Shown one piece after another: positions 26,371-41,300 of a stretch of 64,000 bases of DNA (its first letter is position 1; each line of letters starts with the position of its first letter). The DNA is taken from positions 1 through 64,000 of the forward strand of contig WBMV01004893.1 of NCBI GenBank assembly GCA_013396655.1, read 5' to 3'. A program made the translations under genes and the position numbers. A model generated the notes under the pieces. The model had not been told where the DNA came from, did no database searches, and worked only from the letters and a program-made list of their open reading frames with translations. The stretch comes from Campylorhamphus procurvoides (taxonomy: Eukaryota; Chordata; Aves; Passeriformes; Dendrocolaptidae).

Positions 26371-29300
26371 CTTTAAGAAGAGAAAGTGATATTGGAAAAA
26401 GTCAGCACTTTTAGATTAAAGCAAAGCACCCTTCACAAAGCCACAAACAAGAAGCAGGACAGAAAGTCCATGGCTTGTAGCTATCCTCGCACCTGCGGAA
26501 GAAGTTATAAGATATTCGCTCATCTTGCAGATTTCCAATGCTCCTTATAAGGCTGTTTTAAACATATACATTTATATATTTAATTAGCTCGCCAGGTTGG
26601 CTCTGGTGCCCATGAATGTCTTGGCATGCACTGCAAATAACAACACATACAAAGTATTTCAGTCCCAGGGAGGTTTTTTTGCTTTGCTTTTTTTTTTCTT
26701 GTCTGTCTTTTTCAACAATGTTACCCGGTGAAACCATATACTAAGAGGAAAAAAACCAAACACCTTCCATCTCAGAGTGTTCGTTACAAAATCAATTTCA
26801 CCACCACATCATCAACTGCTGACAACAAAATCATCTAGTGATTAAAGAGAGTTTTCTTGTAAACCAGAAGAGATACTGGCAAATGGCTGTTATTTTACAA
26901 GGGGGAAACAGATTGCCAAAATGTTCAGATTATTTATTTTTGAGAAACTATATTTTCCCAGATTTTTTTTCTTTTTAAAAAGCTGTGAAAACAATGGTAC
27001 ATAAAGTTATTTCTAAAAATGTGACTTTATATTTAAGCATGCTAGAAGAAAAAAAAACAAACAAAACATTCAGGGCTACACTAATTAAATTGAAATCTTT
27101 GCACACCAAGAATATAAGCACTTAGATGTCTTACATACCAAGTCTCAGTGCTTGATAACTCCTTACTGTATAGAATCACATTCTGAATTTGAAAGATATT
27201 ACTTGATGTGAAAATTATAAATTTAATTTGGTTGTGCTATAAATGGTCATAACAGGTTAATGCATGATCAATAGATTTTATATCTGTGTGGTATATTTGG
27301 AAAGTATTAGTGTTATTGATAATTACAGACATCAGTCCTATAACAAAGTAATAATGGTACTATAAGTAGTCCCTGATAATGATGGACTTGTAATAAGTAG
27401 TTATTCTTTTTTAAAAATCTATTAACCATGTATAAGCTATTTTTGTAAAGAATTTGTTATTAAACAGAATGATGGATTTCATTGAGCCTCAAAAAGCATA
27501 TTTGTCTTCTCATCAAGAATGTACACTATAAAAGCAAAAAGAACTCCAGGCAAGTGCTCATTTTTTAAAGTTTGCAGATATTTATCAGTAACGTTTCTCT
27601 GCATCTGCTAACTATATGTATAAATGTAGCAAGAAGTATTTCTGTTCCTGTCTTTGGTAAATTTTTTCCCTTAAAAAAATGGGGATTAAACTTAGGTCAG
27701 ATTTTAGATGAATACTGCTTACTTTAGTAGATACATGGTATGAGATGTTGCATACATAGTGGTTGCCGTTAAAACACTCAGTCCTCTATCACATACACAA
27801 AACCTTCTAAGTAACAAAGATATTTCAATTATCCACATATGAATTGCATCTCTAAATGCATATTAACCTTTAAAGGTAAATATGTCTCAAAGACAATGAG
27901 ATTTTTCAAAGAAGTCCATGGGAACTCTGAGCTTAGTTCCTGCTGAAAGAAGACAGGAGTGGGAAGCCTACTTTTCTCCCACCTCTCTGATAATGCTACC
28001 TCTGCTACACTGCAGTACTTTGCTGGGTTTCTCAAAATACTTGCTCTGTATTAGGAACAAGCAAACACACACTAAATTTGCTGTAACTTCTTCCTATGGG
28101 TTGTTCTCACACAGGTAGTATTTGCAAACTTGAACTAAAAGGTTGAGGTCAATGTCTGGTTTTCGTTTTATTGTAGCATGGGTTCTCTCTTTTATATAAG
28201 GTGTAAAATTCATCACTTGACAGATTTTTATAAAGGCTTTTCTTTCCATAATGAGGTTAGCAGAAAATAGAGCCATTGTTAGTGTTAGATCATTTCCTGA
28301 TGTATTGAGTTATTTTCACTTGTTTTATTCCATTTAAATGTTTTTTGTTTTTTTTTTTTGATTGAACTAGAGAAAGACTTAGCTCAATATCACTCTAAAG
28401 AGGTCTTTGGAGATACATTTCCTCTGCCCAAATTATGAATAATGCAACCCAGAAAAATCTCATGGATACTTTTTAAATGAGCTTTTTTAACAATTAATGG
28501 TTTTGCAATTCAAGAATTTCAAAAGTTGTAATGTGTGGAAGAGAAACAATATCATAAAAAATAAGTTTGACTTAAAATATTTCACAGTGGGAAAAGCAGC
28601 ACCATAATATCTGCAGGCAAAACATTCTTTGATTTTTGTTTTGCTTTTTTTCAACATGACAACCTGTAGATCCACAATTTTGGATGTAGTATATAATACA
28701 TACCCATGATAACCTTTTAATTTATAATGTTCAGTCTCTGCACAGTCATGGATCTCCCTCCCATTCACATCACATTCTACATGCATGTTCTTCTCTAAAC
28801 AAGTTTGTTTATCTTGAAGGGGATTTAGGTTAGAGTATATGCAGTAAGTACAAGCTAAAGCAATTCTGAACACATGAGAAAAAATTAAGAGAAATAGCTA
28901 CTAAAAAAATTTCAGCTTCTACATGAAGAAAAAGTCTATTAGGATTGTTGGAAAATACTGTCATAGACCTCTGCAAGGTTATGGGAACCAGTTAGCATAT
29001 CCTAATCTGGCTTAATAATTTCCAAAATGCGGTCTAACAAAAACAGATAAATTTTCAGTAATATATCAGCCCAAATAAAATTGAGTTGCTATTAGATGTG
29101 CCCTCATCTTTTCAGTGATGCTTTGTGAAATAAAGTATACTCAGGTTTCTTTTTTTTTTCCCAGAGATGTGAAAAAGAATTGTATTTTTCTTTCATGAAC
29201 TCAAGCATTTCTTTAGATTTTGGGAGAGTGAAAGCTGCAAATGTAGAATAAGAACTAAAAGCAGCTTTTTAAAACTTTTTTCTGTTCTGTCATATTTGCT

Positions 29301-32300
29301 CATATTTTATTATTTTGTTTTTCATATTTAAAAAAGATGTGCCCAAAAATATTCAGAAATTTCTATTTTCACTTCAAATCTGAAAGTCATAGGGTGCTTA
29401 AATCAGAGACTCAGTTCCACCATTTCTGCATTTACATCAGAGGTAAGGTACAGATCAAAATCCAAATTCAACTATCTTGAAAATTCAGACTATCTAAATT
29501 CAGACTTTTGATGCACATGTGCTTTTAGTGTACCATTCTGATCAAGACTTGAATAGTATCACTAGAACTGTGAGCAAAGTAATATAAGTTAAAACCTGTC
29601 TATCTGGCTGTGGATTTGATAAACTGATTACTCATTATCCCTCCATTTCAAGCATTATTTTCTATTTAATGTAATGAGAACTAAAAGAAATTTGTCAACA
29701 ACACTGGGTAAAACTGGACTGCAATTATGTAACCCTCAAAGACAGTAACTCAGAAGAAGAACCCTAGTATAATGTATGTGTATTTGATTTCTACATTGCT
29801 AATTAATCTCTACTTGACATGTGGGTCTGGCATCCTCAGTTTCACCTATCAGCCACTGGGATCTAGTTAAATTCTTCCTGTGAAATCTAAGTACCCATTC
29901 ATTTTCTTTCATTTGCTGTTACTAACACATATACAAAACAGCAAATGTTCATGAAATACTTCACTTTCTACTGTAAACAAGTGCTGTATTGCCAAAGGCG
30001 TGTGATTCTGAGATAAGTTTTTGTGCAGCAACATGAAAGAGTTGTTCATGCCATTAAAGTATTTGAAAATGTGTTTTATTCAAATATATGGTTTACTTAA
30101 GCATTAGCAATTGAGAAAACATTGTGATAACTAGTTGTGACCTCAATGTTTAAAATAATAAAAACATGTCTGTCAGAAATGCTGAACCATATTTCATGGC
30201 TCACAGTGTACGGACCAAACAGCTATCAATTTTGTTCTCTTAATGAAGTCAGTTTTAGAGAATCTAAGAATAAAATAAAGCCATCAGAAGTTATAAATTC
30301 TTAGTAAACCCTAAGTGATCAAAAAGGTTGTTACTCATTGCATGCCTAAATGCCTATAATCCCTTGCTTTCACAAAGATATTGATCAGACAAAATTTGTG
30401 GAAAGATACACAGGATTTTGGAACACAAGCAGAGAAAAGCAAATGCAGGTTGAATAATTTTGTCCATTTATTTTTCACAACTGAATGAAACACTGAATTG
30501 TAAATTAAGCAGCTGCCTCAGGCGCTACAATTTTAGCATCTCCTATTTGTAGGAATACCTTACATGGTTAACCACCCTGGATCTCAGGCAGTTTTCGTCT
30601 GCCAGAACTTCAGGTTAGCAAGTTTGCCATTCCCTGTGCTTGCTAAGGTTTGGGACATCACTGGGATGTAATAGCCCCATGTATTCTGAGTCTCAAGACC
30701 TGTCAGAGCCTCAGAAAACTGTCCTCTTACACTTATGCATACCATAAATGCTGTATTCTCATATAAATAACAGAAAGGGACTGCAAATTTAACAGTACCT
30801 CCTTAGTATTTTACTAAACATAGAAATTTAGTTAGGGTATCCTTGAGTTTCTTTTAATTGGTAACCCACTGCTCAGTGTTTGAGTAGTGTCCTGGTTTTG
30901 TGCTGACCAATACAGGAGAAATACAGCCAACCACACAAAAGTCCATCCTAGATTCTCAGTATGTATTACATTATACCAAGATATCTCTACATCTATATGG
31001 GGGGCAGTATATTCAGGTTGAGCTGAATAAGAATTGAATTTGCTGTTCTACTGATTTCTGAAATCAGAGAGGTGCTGAAACTTTGGAAGTTTCAGTTTTC
31101 AGGAATTTCTGCTGATGTTTTCCAGCTTTAAGTGCCTGGACTGCTGTTTTACAACACTTAGTTTTGCTTTATAGGGTTCGATTTTAAATTGTCTTCTTGT
31201 CAGTTGAATGGGGCATGAGATAATAATTTTGCATTATTTCCATGTAAAGTAGGTAAAAGTTCATGAGATATCTGCCTTAATTTTATTGGAGACATAAATA
31301 AACCATAAGATTTCTTGGAGGACATTTGCAGTTTTATATACCTAAAGACAGGTGAAACCAATTATGGTTGATTTTATTTAAAGTTTTATTTGAATATGTC
31401 TCACATGGGTTTTAAATAAATAGATTTTCTTGTCTTTGGCTTGTCAACTGCTATGATTCTTATTCCTTTGAATTCCATAAATCATGGTTGTATATATCTC
31501 TCCTCTACTGCTGGGATATTTCTTTCTCCAGGGGAATGACTTCTTTTGTGCGTTTTAAAGCTTAGTCATCTGCGTTCGATTTTGGTGAACTGAATGACAG
31601 AAGACGAACTGTAAGTATCATATTCAATGCAGATCCTTTTGCTTAGGCTTTCCCTAAATCTTTTTCTTAGGCTTTCACTCCATCTTAATCCATTGGCTGT
31701 ACAGTAATCAACTTTAATGTGAATTGCTGTTCTGAATTTCTGTTTGGGTTTTTTGTTTGTTTGGAGGTTTTTTTTGGTTGGTTGGTTTTGGTTTTTTCAG
31801 GGTTGTTTTGTTGTTTCTGGTGGGGGTTTTTGTTTGGTTTGGTTTTTTGTTTGTTTTTTTTGTTTGGTTTTTTGGTTGTTTTGGGGGTTGGTTTTGTTGT
31901 TTTGGTTTTTGTTTAATTTTACATTTTGAAAGAAAGCTGCTTCCAAATTGACTGAAGTTTAGAATAGGATATGTCTTGAATTTCCTGGAAGACTACTTAG
32001 ACTTTGCATTCATTGTGTAGCTGTGTCCATCTGATGTCTGTTCCTTTTCTGTCAGTTATGCACAGAAGAGGAGAGGAGAAAGAGGGATGAGATTCCAGAT
32101 GGATGGTTAATCAGTAGCTTTCACTAGGTAAGGCACCCGGGCAAACAGATGTATCCAATCTTGTCATGGGGCAAAAAAGTCACAACTTTCCAACCCCAGA
32201 AGAGGGGAGAATTTCGACAGAAACTTGAGCCACAGTAACACCTGAAGCTCTTTCTGGGTTGAGGCAGGGCACAACCTTCAAAATGCTGTCAGCTACACCT

Positions 32301-35300
32301 AAAGTCACGTTCTAATGCAAGCTTGTGATAGCAATACTTGGGAGAAGAAAAAACCTGAGAAGAGTTCAAATATGGAACAAATAGGAAAATGATACTTGGC
32401 TTCAGGCAGTGGTCCAGAACATGCCATAGTAAATCTATAAAAGGACAACAGACAGCAATATTAAATGAGAAAAAAAAAAGAAAGAAGAACGTGACTTTGA
32501 ATGACTTCTGCAACTTCACAACGCCAAGATGGACAGAAGTCGAATTAAGTGTATACTGGTATGAACAAACATGGGATTTTACATTCAGACGACTTTCTAC
32601 ATCAGTCCCTACATTAACTCCTTCCTAGAGAAACAATTAAATCTTGTCATTCTTGTTCTTCTATTGAAACATACCTGAGAGTCATCATTTTCTTTTTAAT
32701 TCTTTAAAAATGCTCTTGTTTGTATCTCACTCTTTACCCTTGTGAGTAGAACCAAGCTTCATAATTGGGCAATCATGCACTATGAAGAAGTTAAAAGGAT
32801 CTATAATACCATTCTCAAAGACGAAAACAAGATCATCAAAATGATACAAGCCTGTCATCCTTCTACCTTGAACAGACAAGAGAGAGGGTTGAGATCGCTA
32901 AACATGTAATTGAAATGGGAAGTTTATCAACATGTATAGATTTTCATACTATTCTGATGAAAACAGCAAAAAAACCCAAAAACAAACAAATGAGTTTGAA
33001 CACAGTTTTTCAGAAATATGAACTGGATATTGTACTTGACTTAGTCCATTTCTGGTGTAATTTTTGCTTTCTCCTATGTCCTTTATCCTATAATGCACAG
33101 CTTCCCTTCTCATCAGTAGATTTCCCTCTGCTTTCATATACAGCTTTGTTTAAATTCTGTTCATAAGTAGTTCAGTACTAAATAATACTTGACATATGAG
33201 TATGATTAGGAAATCCTGATACAGTTTTACATTGGCTTCATGAGTGTCATTAATTTCTGTAGCAGTTATCCTAAGTTTTGTTCAAATGCTTATGCTTCTT
33301 TGGAAATATTTTTAGGCTGTTTTGGTCAGAAAGTGTGTCTAGGTATCTGGGCAGACTAGGCTACCAAAATTCAGCTTCTGAAATTTTAATTTCCTTAACA
33401 TTTTCATATGATACTTTCCTAAACAAGTTTAGGGTAGTAATGTATCAGTTATATCCCCATTTGGTGAAATGCAGTGTTGATGAATTGTCTCTGCAGGTGA
33501 TATATGGAGCAAAGCATGTCAAAGTTCTAATGATTTTTGAACCTAAGGCACACAGATTTCAGCTTTAGAAGTCTATATTTCCTTCTAACAGCTAGAAACA
33601 TTTTTGTGCATATGCTCAACTACTTTAGATTTCATGTGATCAGCCAATGATATAGTGAGCTCTTGATGTCTCTGAATGGTTCAATGCCTGCACAACTATG
33701 ACTACTTCCATCATTATATACTTCCTATATTATGGAAGCTTTTTAATCCTGATACTCAATCTTCCCTGCCTGACTTTCATAGGAGAATGACGCTCTGCCT
33801 GCCTGGGGCTCCGCGTCACAAATGTCCAAGCATCAGCCATTTGGAGCAGATATCCTAATTTCTTCCTTCTGTTTGAGCTTGCAAAGTTTTTAAATCTCTT
33901 CACACATATAAGTAATGCATTAACTTCAGATGTTTCTATTTCAGTGCAAGAGCACTTCTGGGAAAAAAGGTAGTTTTTAGGAAAAGAGGTGCTTGCAAAT
34001 TGTGAAATAACAGTGCTAGCTATTTAAACAAAACTTGCGTCAGAAGCAGTCCGGTATGAAGTGCCCACTGCAGCGGTTCAAAGCTGAAGGGGAGGGGTGC
34101 AAGCTCAAGCAAGTTCAGGCCCTAAATTGGATAACTGATACTGTTTCGGAACAACTGGCCGCATTTTTTTTGACTGCTCTTATCAGCACTGGTCACCTTT
34201 CTCTCTCATCCTCTCCTGGAAAACCATGGACAAAAAAAGGTCTTTTTTTAATGTGTGACAGAAAAAAATATAAACTGGTGCATTTGTATTTATCTGTATG
34301 AAATGGCTGATTCTGAAGGAAATACTTTTTTTTTTTTCTGACAGTCCTGTGGTAATTCATCTTCATCCTATTCTTGCATATAGTTATGCCACGTCTTGAA
34401 TGAAGGTTGAATTTAGGCTGTTAACAAAAATTCTTGAATTGACTATTTCAGCTACTGGGTTATGCTGCTGTAACTAAACATGACTCCTACACAAATTGCT
34501 CAGCATTTTTGTAATGTGTATATATATGTGTGTATATTTGATATATGCCACATTGTAATTAAACCCTTATGGAGCCATTTCTGAAAGATACCATAAAGTT
34601 ACAAAAGTTTTATTTGAAGCAAAATAAATTTGCACTTGTGTTGTTTCTCCTTTGCTTTTTGCACCCCGTTAATTCTTTCATTTATCAGAAAGAAAATTTA
34701 AGTGGGTGATACTTAATATTATTCTATCAACCTCAACAGCGCTGTCATGAAAAACATATATAAAGAGGATTACTATAACATGGAAGGAAAATTATAATTT
34801 CTTGTAAATATTTCAACATGTTATATTCAAACTCTTTTCTCATTTTTCACAGCTGACACTTAGGCTCATATTTGACAGTCAACCTGATCTCCTTCTGTTT
34901 ATACCATTTATATGAGTAATTTTCATGGAACTCACTGAGCTTCCACTGGATGAGTCTGTTTTCTTCTGTCTGATTCCTAGATGGTAAGTGTTTTGAGGCA
35001 AGAACCATTCCTTTGATCCTTTGTTTGCCTGGTGGATAATGCAGTTGTTATAGAGATTAGAAAAGTGCCTCTGACTAACAGAAGGTACCTCTGTCTAAGA
35101 GCTGTGACTCACAAGCTCTTAATGGGTTTAGCTGGAGCAGTTTAAGATGACAGTGCCTTCATCTCTCTGACTCCCCCTCTTATGGAAATTAAACCCCCAG
35201 TAGTAGGAGTGATACAAGCAAACCCCATGCCATCCCTTCATTTATCTCTATTTAACAGCTTCGTGTTTCAGTTTATTAGCTGTCACAGAGGCTTATAACT

Positions 35301-38300
35301 TATGCCTTTATGACAATATAGGGGCTTGACCCTGTGAACTGTGAAAGCTGAGAGGCAGACACCTATATCCTTCTGCCATCCAGATTTGGGGCAATAACTT
35401 CTGATTGGAACAAGACAAATATTTCAGGAGGCAATACTAAACTGTAAAAGCTAAATCAGTGTTCACAATCCAAAGCCTTCATACTTGTAGTTGCTGTGTT
35501 GCAAATATTAAAAAAGGGGCATCTTTTTAATGAAGCTTGATATAATTGTGCCAAACACTGTATATCTTACTCACTTTCTACATTGTTGAATTGTTCTGCT
35601 TTTATTTCAGATTTTTTCAACCTTTCTCATTACAGTTCTGAGATGTGAGATTAATCACAATAATGAAATATCGTTCGTCGATATTCAAAGTCTCTTCAGG
35701 TAAAAGATGGACACTGACTAGTAGATATTGTATGGGTAGGAATAATCCAGCAGAGTACAAAACAGGTAACTGACTTGTTATTTTGGCAGTGTTTCAGAGA
35801 AGCACAGTTCTATGAAATCATACTACCTAACAGTATTATTCTACTAAAGGGCTTTTCACCATCTAAATATATAGCTCTCAGTGAGACCTACTCCTACTGA
35901 TTGATTTATTATTGCTCCTTGAAAAAACATCTTGCTTTTCAACTCTTTCAGTTGCACAGAATGAACTGGAGATGGATACACCATCTTTTGTACTCTTGTA
36001 GAAGTCATTTTTGCAATCCTTATAGCCCTGTGGCTGTGATGTGATGGCCAAAATCCTCAGTCAGTGTCAAAGGCAACAACAGCAGCTGAAGCAATGACAG
36101 CAGCAGAAAAAGGACCGGCAGCAGAAGTAGCATTCAGATTTGCTCTTTGTGCTTTTGTTGGTCGAACACACATATTGAATGTCTGAAGCACTGTAAATGT
36201 GGCTGTGCATCTAACGTTCACATTTTTACTCACGGAACCTTAGGCAACTTTGTTCCAAGACAGTAGCATTTGTCAGTAGATAGAGGAACAAATTTCAGTG
36301 AGCTGCGTCTGACTAAAACACCCACACATAGACAGGATAGCAAGTTGCACTGCCAAATGGTATGGTTTCAACTTCCTTGTGAGAGGATAAAATGGAGAGT
36401 TTGGAGCAGAGTCCTCTCAAGGCTGACAGAAAGATCATCAGTTGTTCCTCAAATGCCATCCAGCTTTATCATCAACAAAGGAGGATTAATTGATTATTAC
36501 TGCAGCTGTAAAGATAGCAATGTGAGTGGAATATCTTTGAAGCTTTTAAATTAATCAAATGTAAACTCATGTACGGGGAATAAGAAAACACTAAAATTGT
36601 TGAGCTTTCTAGCTAGTCTGGCCTAAGGTTTCAAAGATAAACACCAGAAAAAGGTTGATCAAAGTGGATGAAAAAAACCCACAAAAAACCACTGAAGCAA
36701 CAAAAGCCACCACCAAGAATATCCTCTCCTCCTGAATCTGAATGAGCTGCAAATAGCAGTTTTCAGGTGTTTTCCATTCAGTCCCCAAAATCCTTCACTG
36801 ACCTAAGCATCTTCAGGTGGTACATTCTGAGCAAGGCTTAGATTTTCCTTAAAATTCATTCTCACTTTATGAGTAGAAGCAAATTCACCTTCATCCTCAT
36901 CCCTGAGCCAAATTTTTTGCTGTTATAGATGAATGACGTTTTTTTGACTTCAGCAGAGTTGTATCCATTCCAGCCAAGAGACAATTGCACCCATTCTTTT
37001 ACATTTTATGTGATGCAAAGGACTTCCATAATGAAGTAGGGCACCATAGATGGGAAACTTCCTACTTCTCATCTGAAGCAAAAATATCCCCTGCTTTGCT
37101 GTGTATCTGTCAAGTAACAAATGGGTGGTGTTCTGAAGCAAAGAAATCCCATCAGTTATTTCAAGAGCAGGCCCTGTCATATATGCTGCAATCTCTGATG
37201 ACCCAGTGCAAGCTGCTGATTGTGAAGCAATGAAAACCAATTTGGGCGAACTGACAAACAAATCATACACAGCTTCCCCCACTCCCTGTTTTTCCCTTCT
37301 TCGTTTTCTTCTCTTTGTTTACTGCATGTGTGGGCAATCTTTCCAGTGGTTATTTACCAAATAAAGTTATATCAGGCATGTAGAGAAGAATTACTGTGAT
37401 TCTGCTACTAAGAGAACTTCAGTGAGATCTCCTACTACCTCTTTTGATATGAATTTTGTTCTAAAGGTGAGGTTAGTCTGAAAAGTTTATTTTTTAATAG
37501 CTAAAAGAAAGAGATATGATTAGGTGCATATGTAGCAATAACAGACAGTGAAACACACTGGTAATGTTACTAAAAAATAGGAAAGATCTCAGTATACATG
37601 TGTGTATATAAACTACAATGTAGATGGAGAAAGACAAAATGAGTTTCTTAGACTTTATACATTTAGTTTCCACTGTGCTTGTTCTCACTCCTTGATTGGT
37701 GTCATAGGAGACAAATAAACAGTGCAGCATCCAAACACCATCACTTTTACAGAAATACAACTTACAGTGGAGCTGTCATATATTTAACAACAAATTCCAT
37801 TACTATCTCAAGAAATTTCAGAAGACCTATTTTCTTTTGTGATTTATTATTACTGCTTAATCATAGCCATAACGAGGGTTGAAAATTATATCTCAGATAT
37901 CAGAGAGGATATATCTGTAACTAAACATACCCAAGTACTCAGTTTGGTATGGGCATGTAGGATTGAGCAACTGTTCAAACTTGTAGAATAGGAAGAATGA
38001 ACATACATATTTTCCGAGTATTTTCTTAGTTCCTGAACCTGTGTTTTTATAAGAGGGAAAAAAATAATAGAAATTGGCAGTGGTATAGTACCAGTGATTG
38101 GTGATGGCAGTAAGGGATAATAACAAAAAGTAGATACCCTTTTGCTTGTGACAGGAGTTAGAACTGCAGATACACTTAAAAAGAGTTTGTTTGTTACTGG
38201 GTTTAGATGAACTAAGCACTAGTAACAGGAATTTAAATATTTGTACGCATTTTGTTCTATTACTAAACATGTAAATATAAGAAATTAAGATGTGGGGGTT

Positions 38301-41300
38301 TTGAAAGAAACATAAGGCATTAGTGAGTTCATTCTGCATTGGAAATCCTGTCCTAAAAGAAAAAAAAAAAAGATATTAGCTGCTATAAAGATCTTGCATT
38401 GTCAATGAAGTTATTCAGAGCAGACTAGCACTTCTCCAAAGATTCTTACAGCCCCAAGGTCAACAGCTAACTAATTATTAGGGCTACATCAATTAATATG
38501 ATTTGAGTTTATTAATTATTTCAGAGAAGCTAAAAAAGTGGAGCAGCTTCTTTTTAGGAAGAGGGGATCAAAGTGTAGATTTCAAGTAGAAATAAATTGC
38601 ACTGTATACAGGTTTAAAATGGGATAGTCACTGCATCATCTTCTTGCAAGAACTTCTGAGAACAGACAAGTAAGAATAAAACGGTCACTTGGCCTTTGTT
38701 TTAATATACTCCCAAGGAAAGAGAGACTTGACTTTTTGCTGTGCCACAATCACAGTAATGGCTGGTGCCTCCCAACCTTATGGATACTCAGTTTCTAAAA
38801 CAGTAATCGTGAAAGCCAAAGACTCTCTTAGTGAAGACAGCAGCAATTTTGACTGTCACCTTGGTGAAGGCTAGAGCAGACATTTTGTTCCTTTGATTTT
38901 AGAGGAGATGGAACATAAATGAAAAAAGAAAAAACAAACAAAAACACAACAGTAACACAGAAGTTGGTTTATATCACAGAAGATTCCAAACCGGAGATGA
39001 ATTTTTTTGCTTAAAATATATTGATAATAAAAGATTCCTATATTCTGTAGATAAAAATAAAGACAGGATGGCATGTCATCAGTTTATGAGTTTCAACAGA
39101 TTGTGGAAATAAGTTTCATCCTTTTCTTTTGCATTCATGCCTGATGATCAGCTTCTCAGTGTAATTTATGGTGCTAAGAATCCAGATCATTCTCTTGTAG
39201 GTAAGGACTACCTTCCCCCCTAAGTTCCTTGCAAGTCACTCACTGCAACTCTACCATCATCACAGGAAGTTTTGGCATGTAATTAGATTAAGAGCTGAAT
39301 TTGTTACTTCATGAAATAACAAAAAGTTGCTAGAAATGTGCAGAGTCTATATTAAGCAGTCAGAAAATGAACCTTATTGTCACTTCTTCATTTGTAGCTA
39401 TTCCCTTTTGATTTCTCTGAGACTGGTCTTCTTGAGTCTGAAAAGAAACTAATGGCTTTGAACGCTTTAACAGGGCATTGGCAGACCAGGAAGAGTTTGG
39501 GGGAATATACACATTACCATCACAAAAAATTCTTCAGCCTTTTTTGTTGCTATAAATGTTGAGTCACTAGAACGCAGGGAGGAGAGTTTGTCTAGATTTG
39601 TATCTGTGAAACAGTGACATTTGGTTCAGCTCAGATACTATTTACCTTCCTTTCACCTGAATTCATTTTAGCTCTTGGATCCCATTTAGTTGCAGCATTG
39701 CTTAGAGTTACAAGGCTTTGCCATAACTGTGCTTTTACCTTTGGATTAAGATAGGATGTTATGAGTTATGCAGGAAAAAAAGTCTGTCACTCCACCTATG
39801 TAAGACATTTTCTGTATATATGCAGATTACCCTGTCAAATTACTCAGATTCCTGTTAAACTGTGATGGGTTAGTTCAATTGCTGCAGCCCGTAACTATGA
39901 CATGAAAGGGTCAAGCTGTGTCAGCTTTGACTTTTCCTGACTGTTTTGGCTTTGAGATAGTCATTTAGTGCTTCTCAGTATATTGTCTATGAGAGATATT
40001 CCCATTAGCTATTTCTTCCTATATTGAATCTCCATTATGCTAACGATAATATCTTTTTTTTACACTCAGTATTTTTCAAAGTAGTTCAAAATTCTAAATG
40101 GACCTCATACCACTTTGTTAGCCCTTGCTATAGCTCCCTCACAGTTATCACAGATATTCTTACTTTTCAGTAATGGAGGAGAATAGCAGAAATATCTGCT
40201 TAGTTGGGAAATGTAGATGTTTTAAAATGGTAGTGACTGTAAACTGCTTTTCTAGAGCTACATATTAAATATCTATTGCTAAGAAATAAATGAAATTCTG
40301 CAGTGCGCTTCAGAATAGAAGGAGTTGAGTAGAGTGCTATCTACCTTTCAAAAATAAATTTTGGGGACAAAATATTCATTTAATGAGAATCAATTTTTCA
40401 TATATTAGTAAACAAGCTATTCAGAAATGGCTCAGTACAGAATTCTCAGTAATTTCATAGTGTCATGTTTCCTATTGCTGTGAATGTATTTCACAATAGC
40501 CTGTGAGCACGGCAGTAAAATTTATTGCTTGCCAGTAACTATGCACCAGCTCTCTCATATTGGAGAATATTTGATACAATTACTTATGGTTAATTGTACT
40601 TCTCTCTTTAAGCAGTATTACTGAAGTCAATATACTACTCAACGTGAACAAACACATCACAATCAATCTGTATGTCTTTCAAATACAAACATGGACTTAA
40701 TAATGATAAACTTGTGTTCAAACATATTTCTGTGTTCTAGGCTGGATGTATAAATTGCTTACATCTAATCACACAGCAATCTTGTACATGCATATATATA
40801 GTCAGCATGATGATGAAGAGTCTCTCATTTGATAAAATAAGGAGACTGTGCTGGTTCTGCATCATAAAAAGAAAGACTATTAATGTCTATGGCACCTTGT
40901 TTTGCTTTTTTGAGGTCTCACAACTGACATCTCCCCTTCCTCAGCTGAAGCTGCTCCTCAAAGTTAGATAGAGCTAACACCCCTCTACCCCCCCAGTTCC
41001 TTGTATTCCAGTGGGTCCTTCTATTGGTGTAGAAGGACAGTAAAATGGAGTGAAAATAGAGGCCAAGATTTCTCAAGTAAAGGACGGTAAATCCTGGTTC
41101 TTATGAGTAAAAGTGATATCATCAAAATATCACCAATAAGTAGTGTAGCAAGTGACAATTAAATTGAAATGAAACCTAATAGTGATTTTTTTTACACTCT
41201 GTTTCTGAAATCAGTATGTCACACCTCTGATAAATGCTGAGTTGGTCTGTTCCGTGTCATAAAAATGAATTAATAAACTAAATTATATTTTTGTCTGTTT

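Noticed and set aside
30891..30925. GTGTCCTGGTTTTG, like the start of an avian ERV LTR
   Set aside because: The resemblance stops after about 14 bases and no LTR end or signals follow.
31719..31951. Three overlapping open frames over the intron 4 G/T tract
   Set aside because: Pure consequence of G/T composition, giving only Phe, Gly, Leu, Val and Trp.
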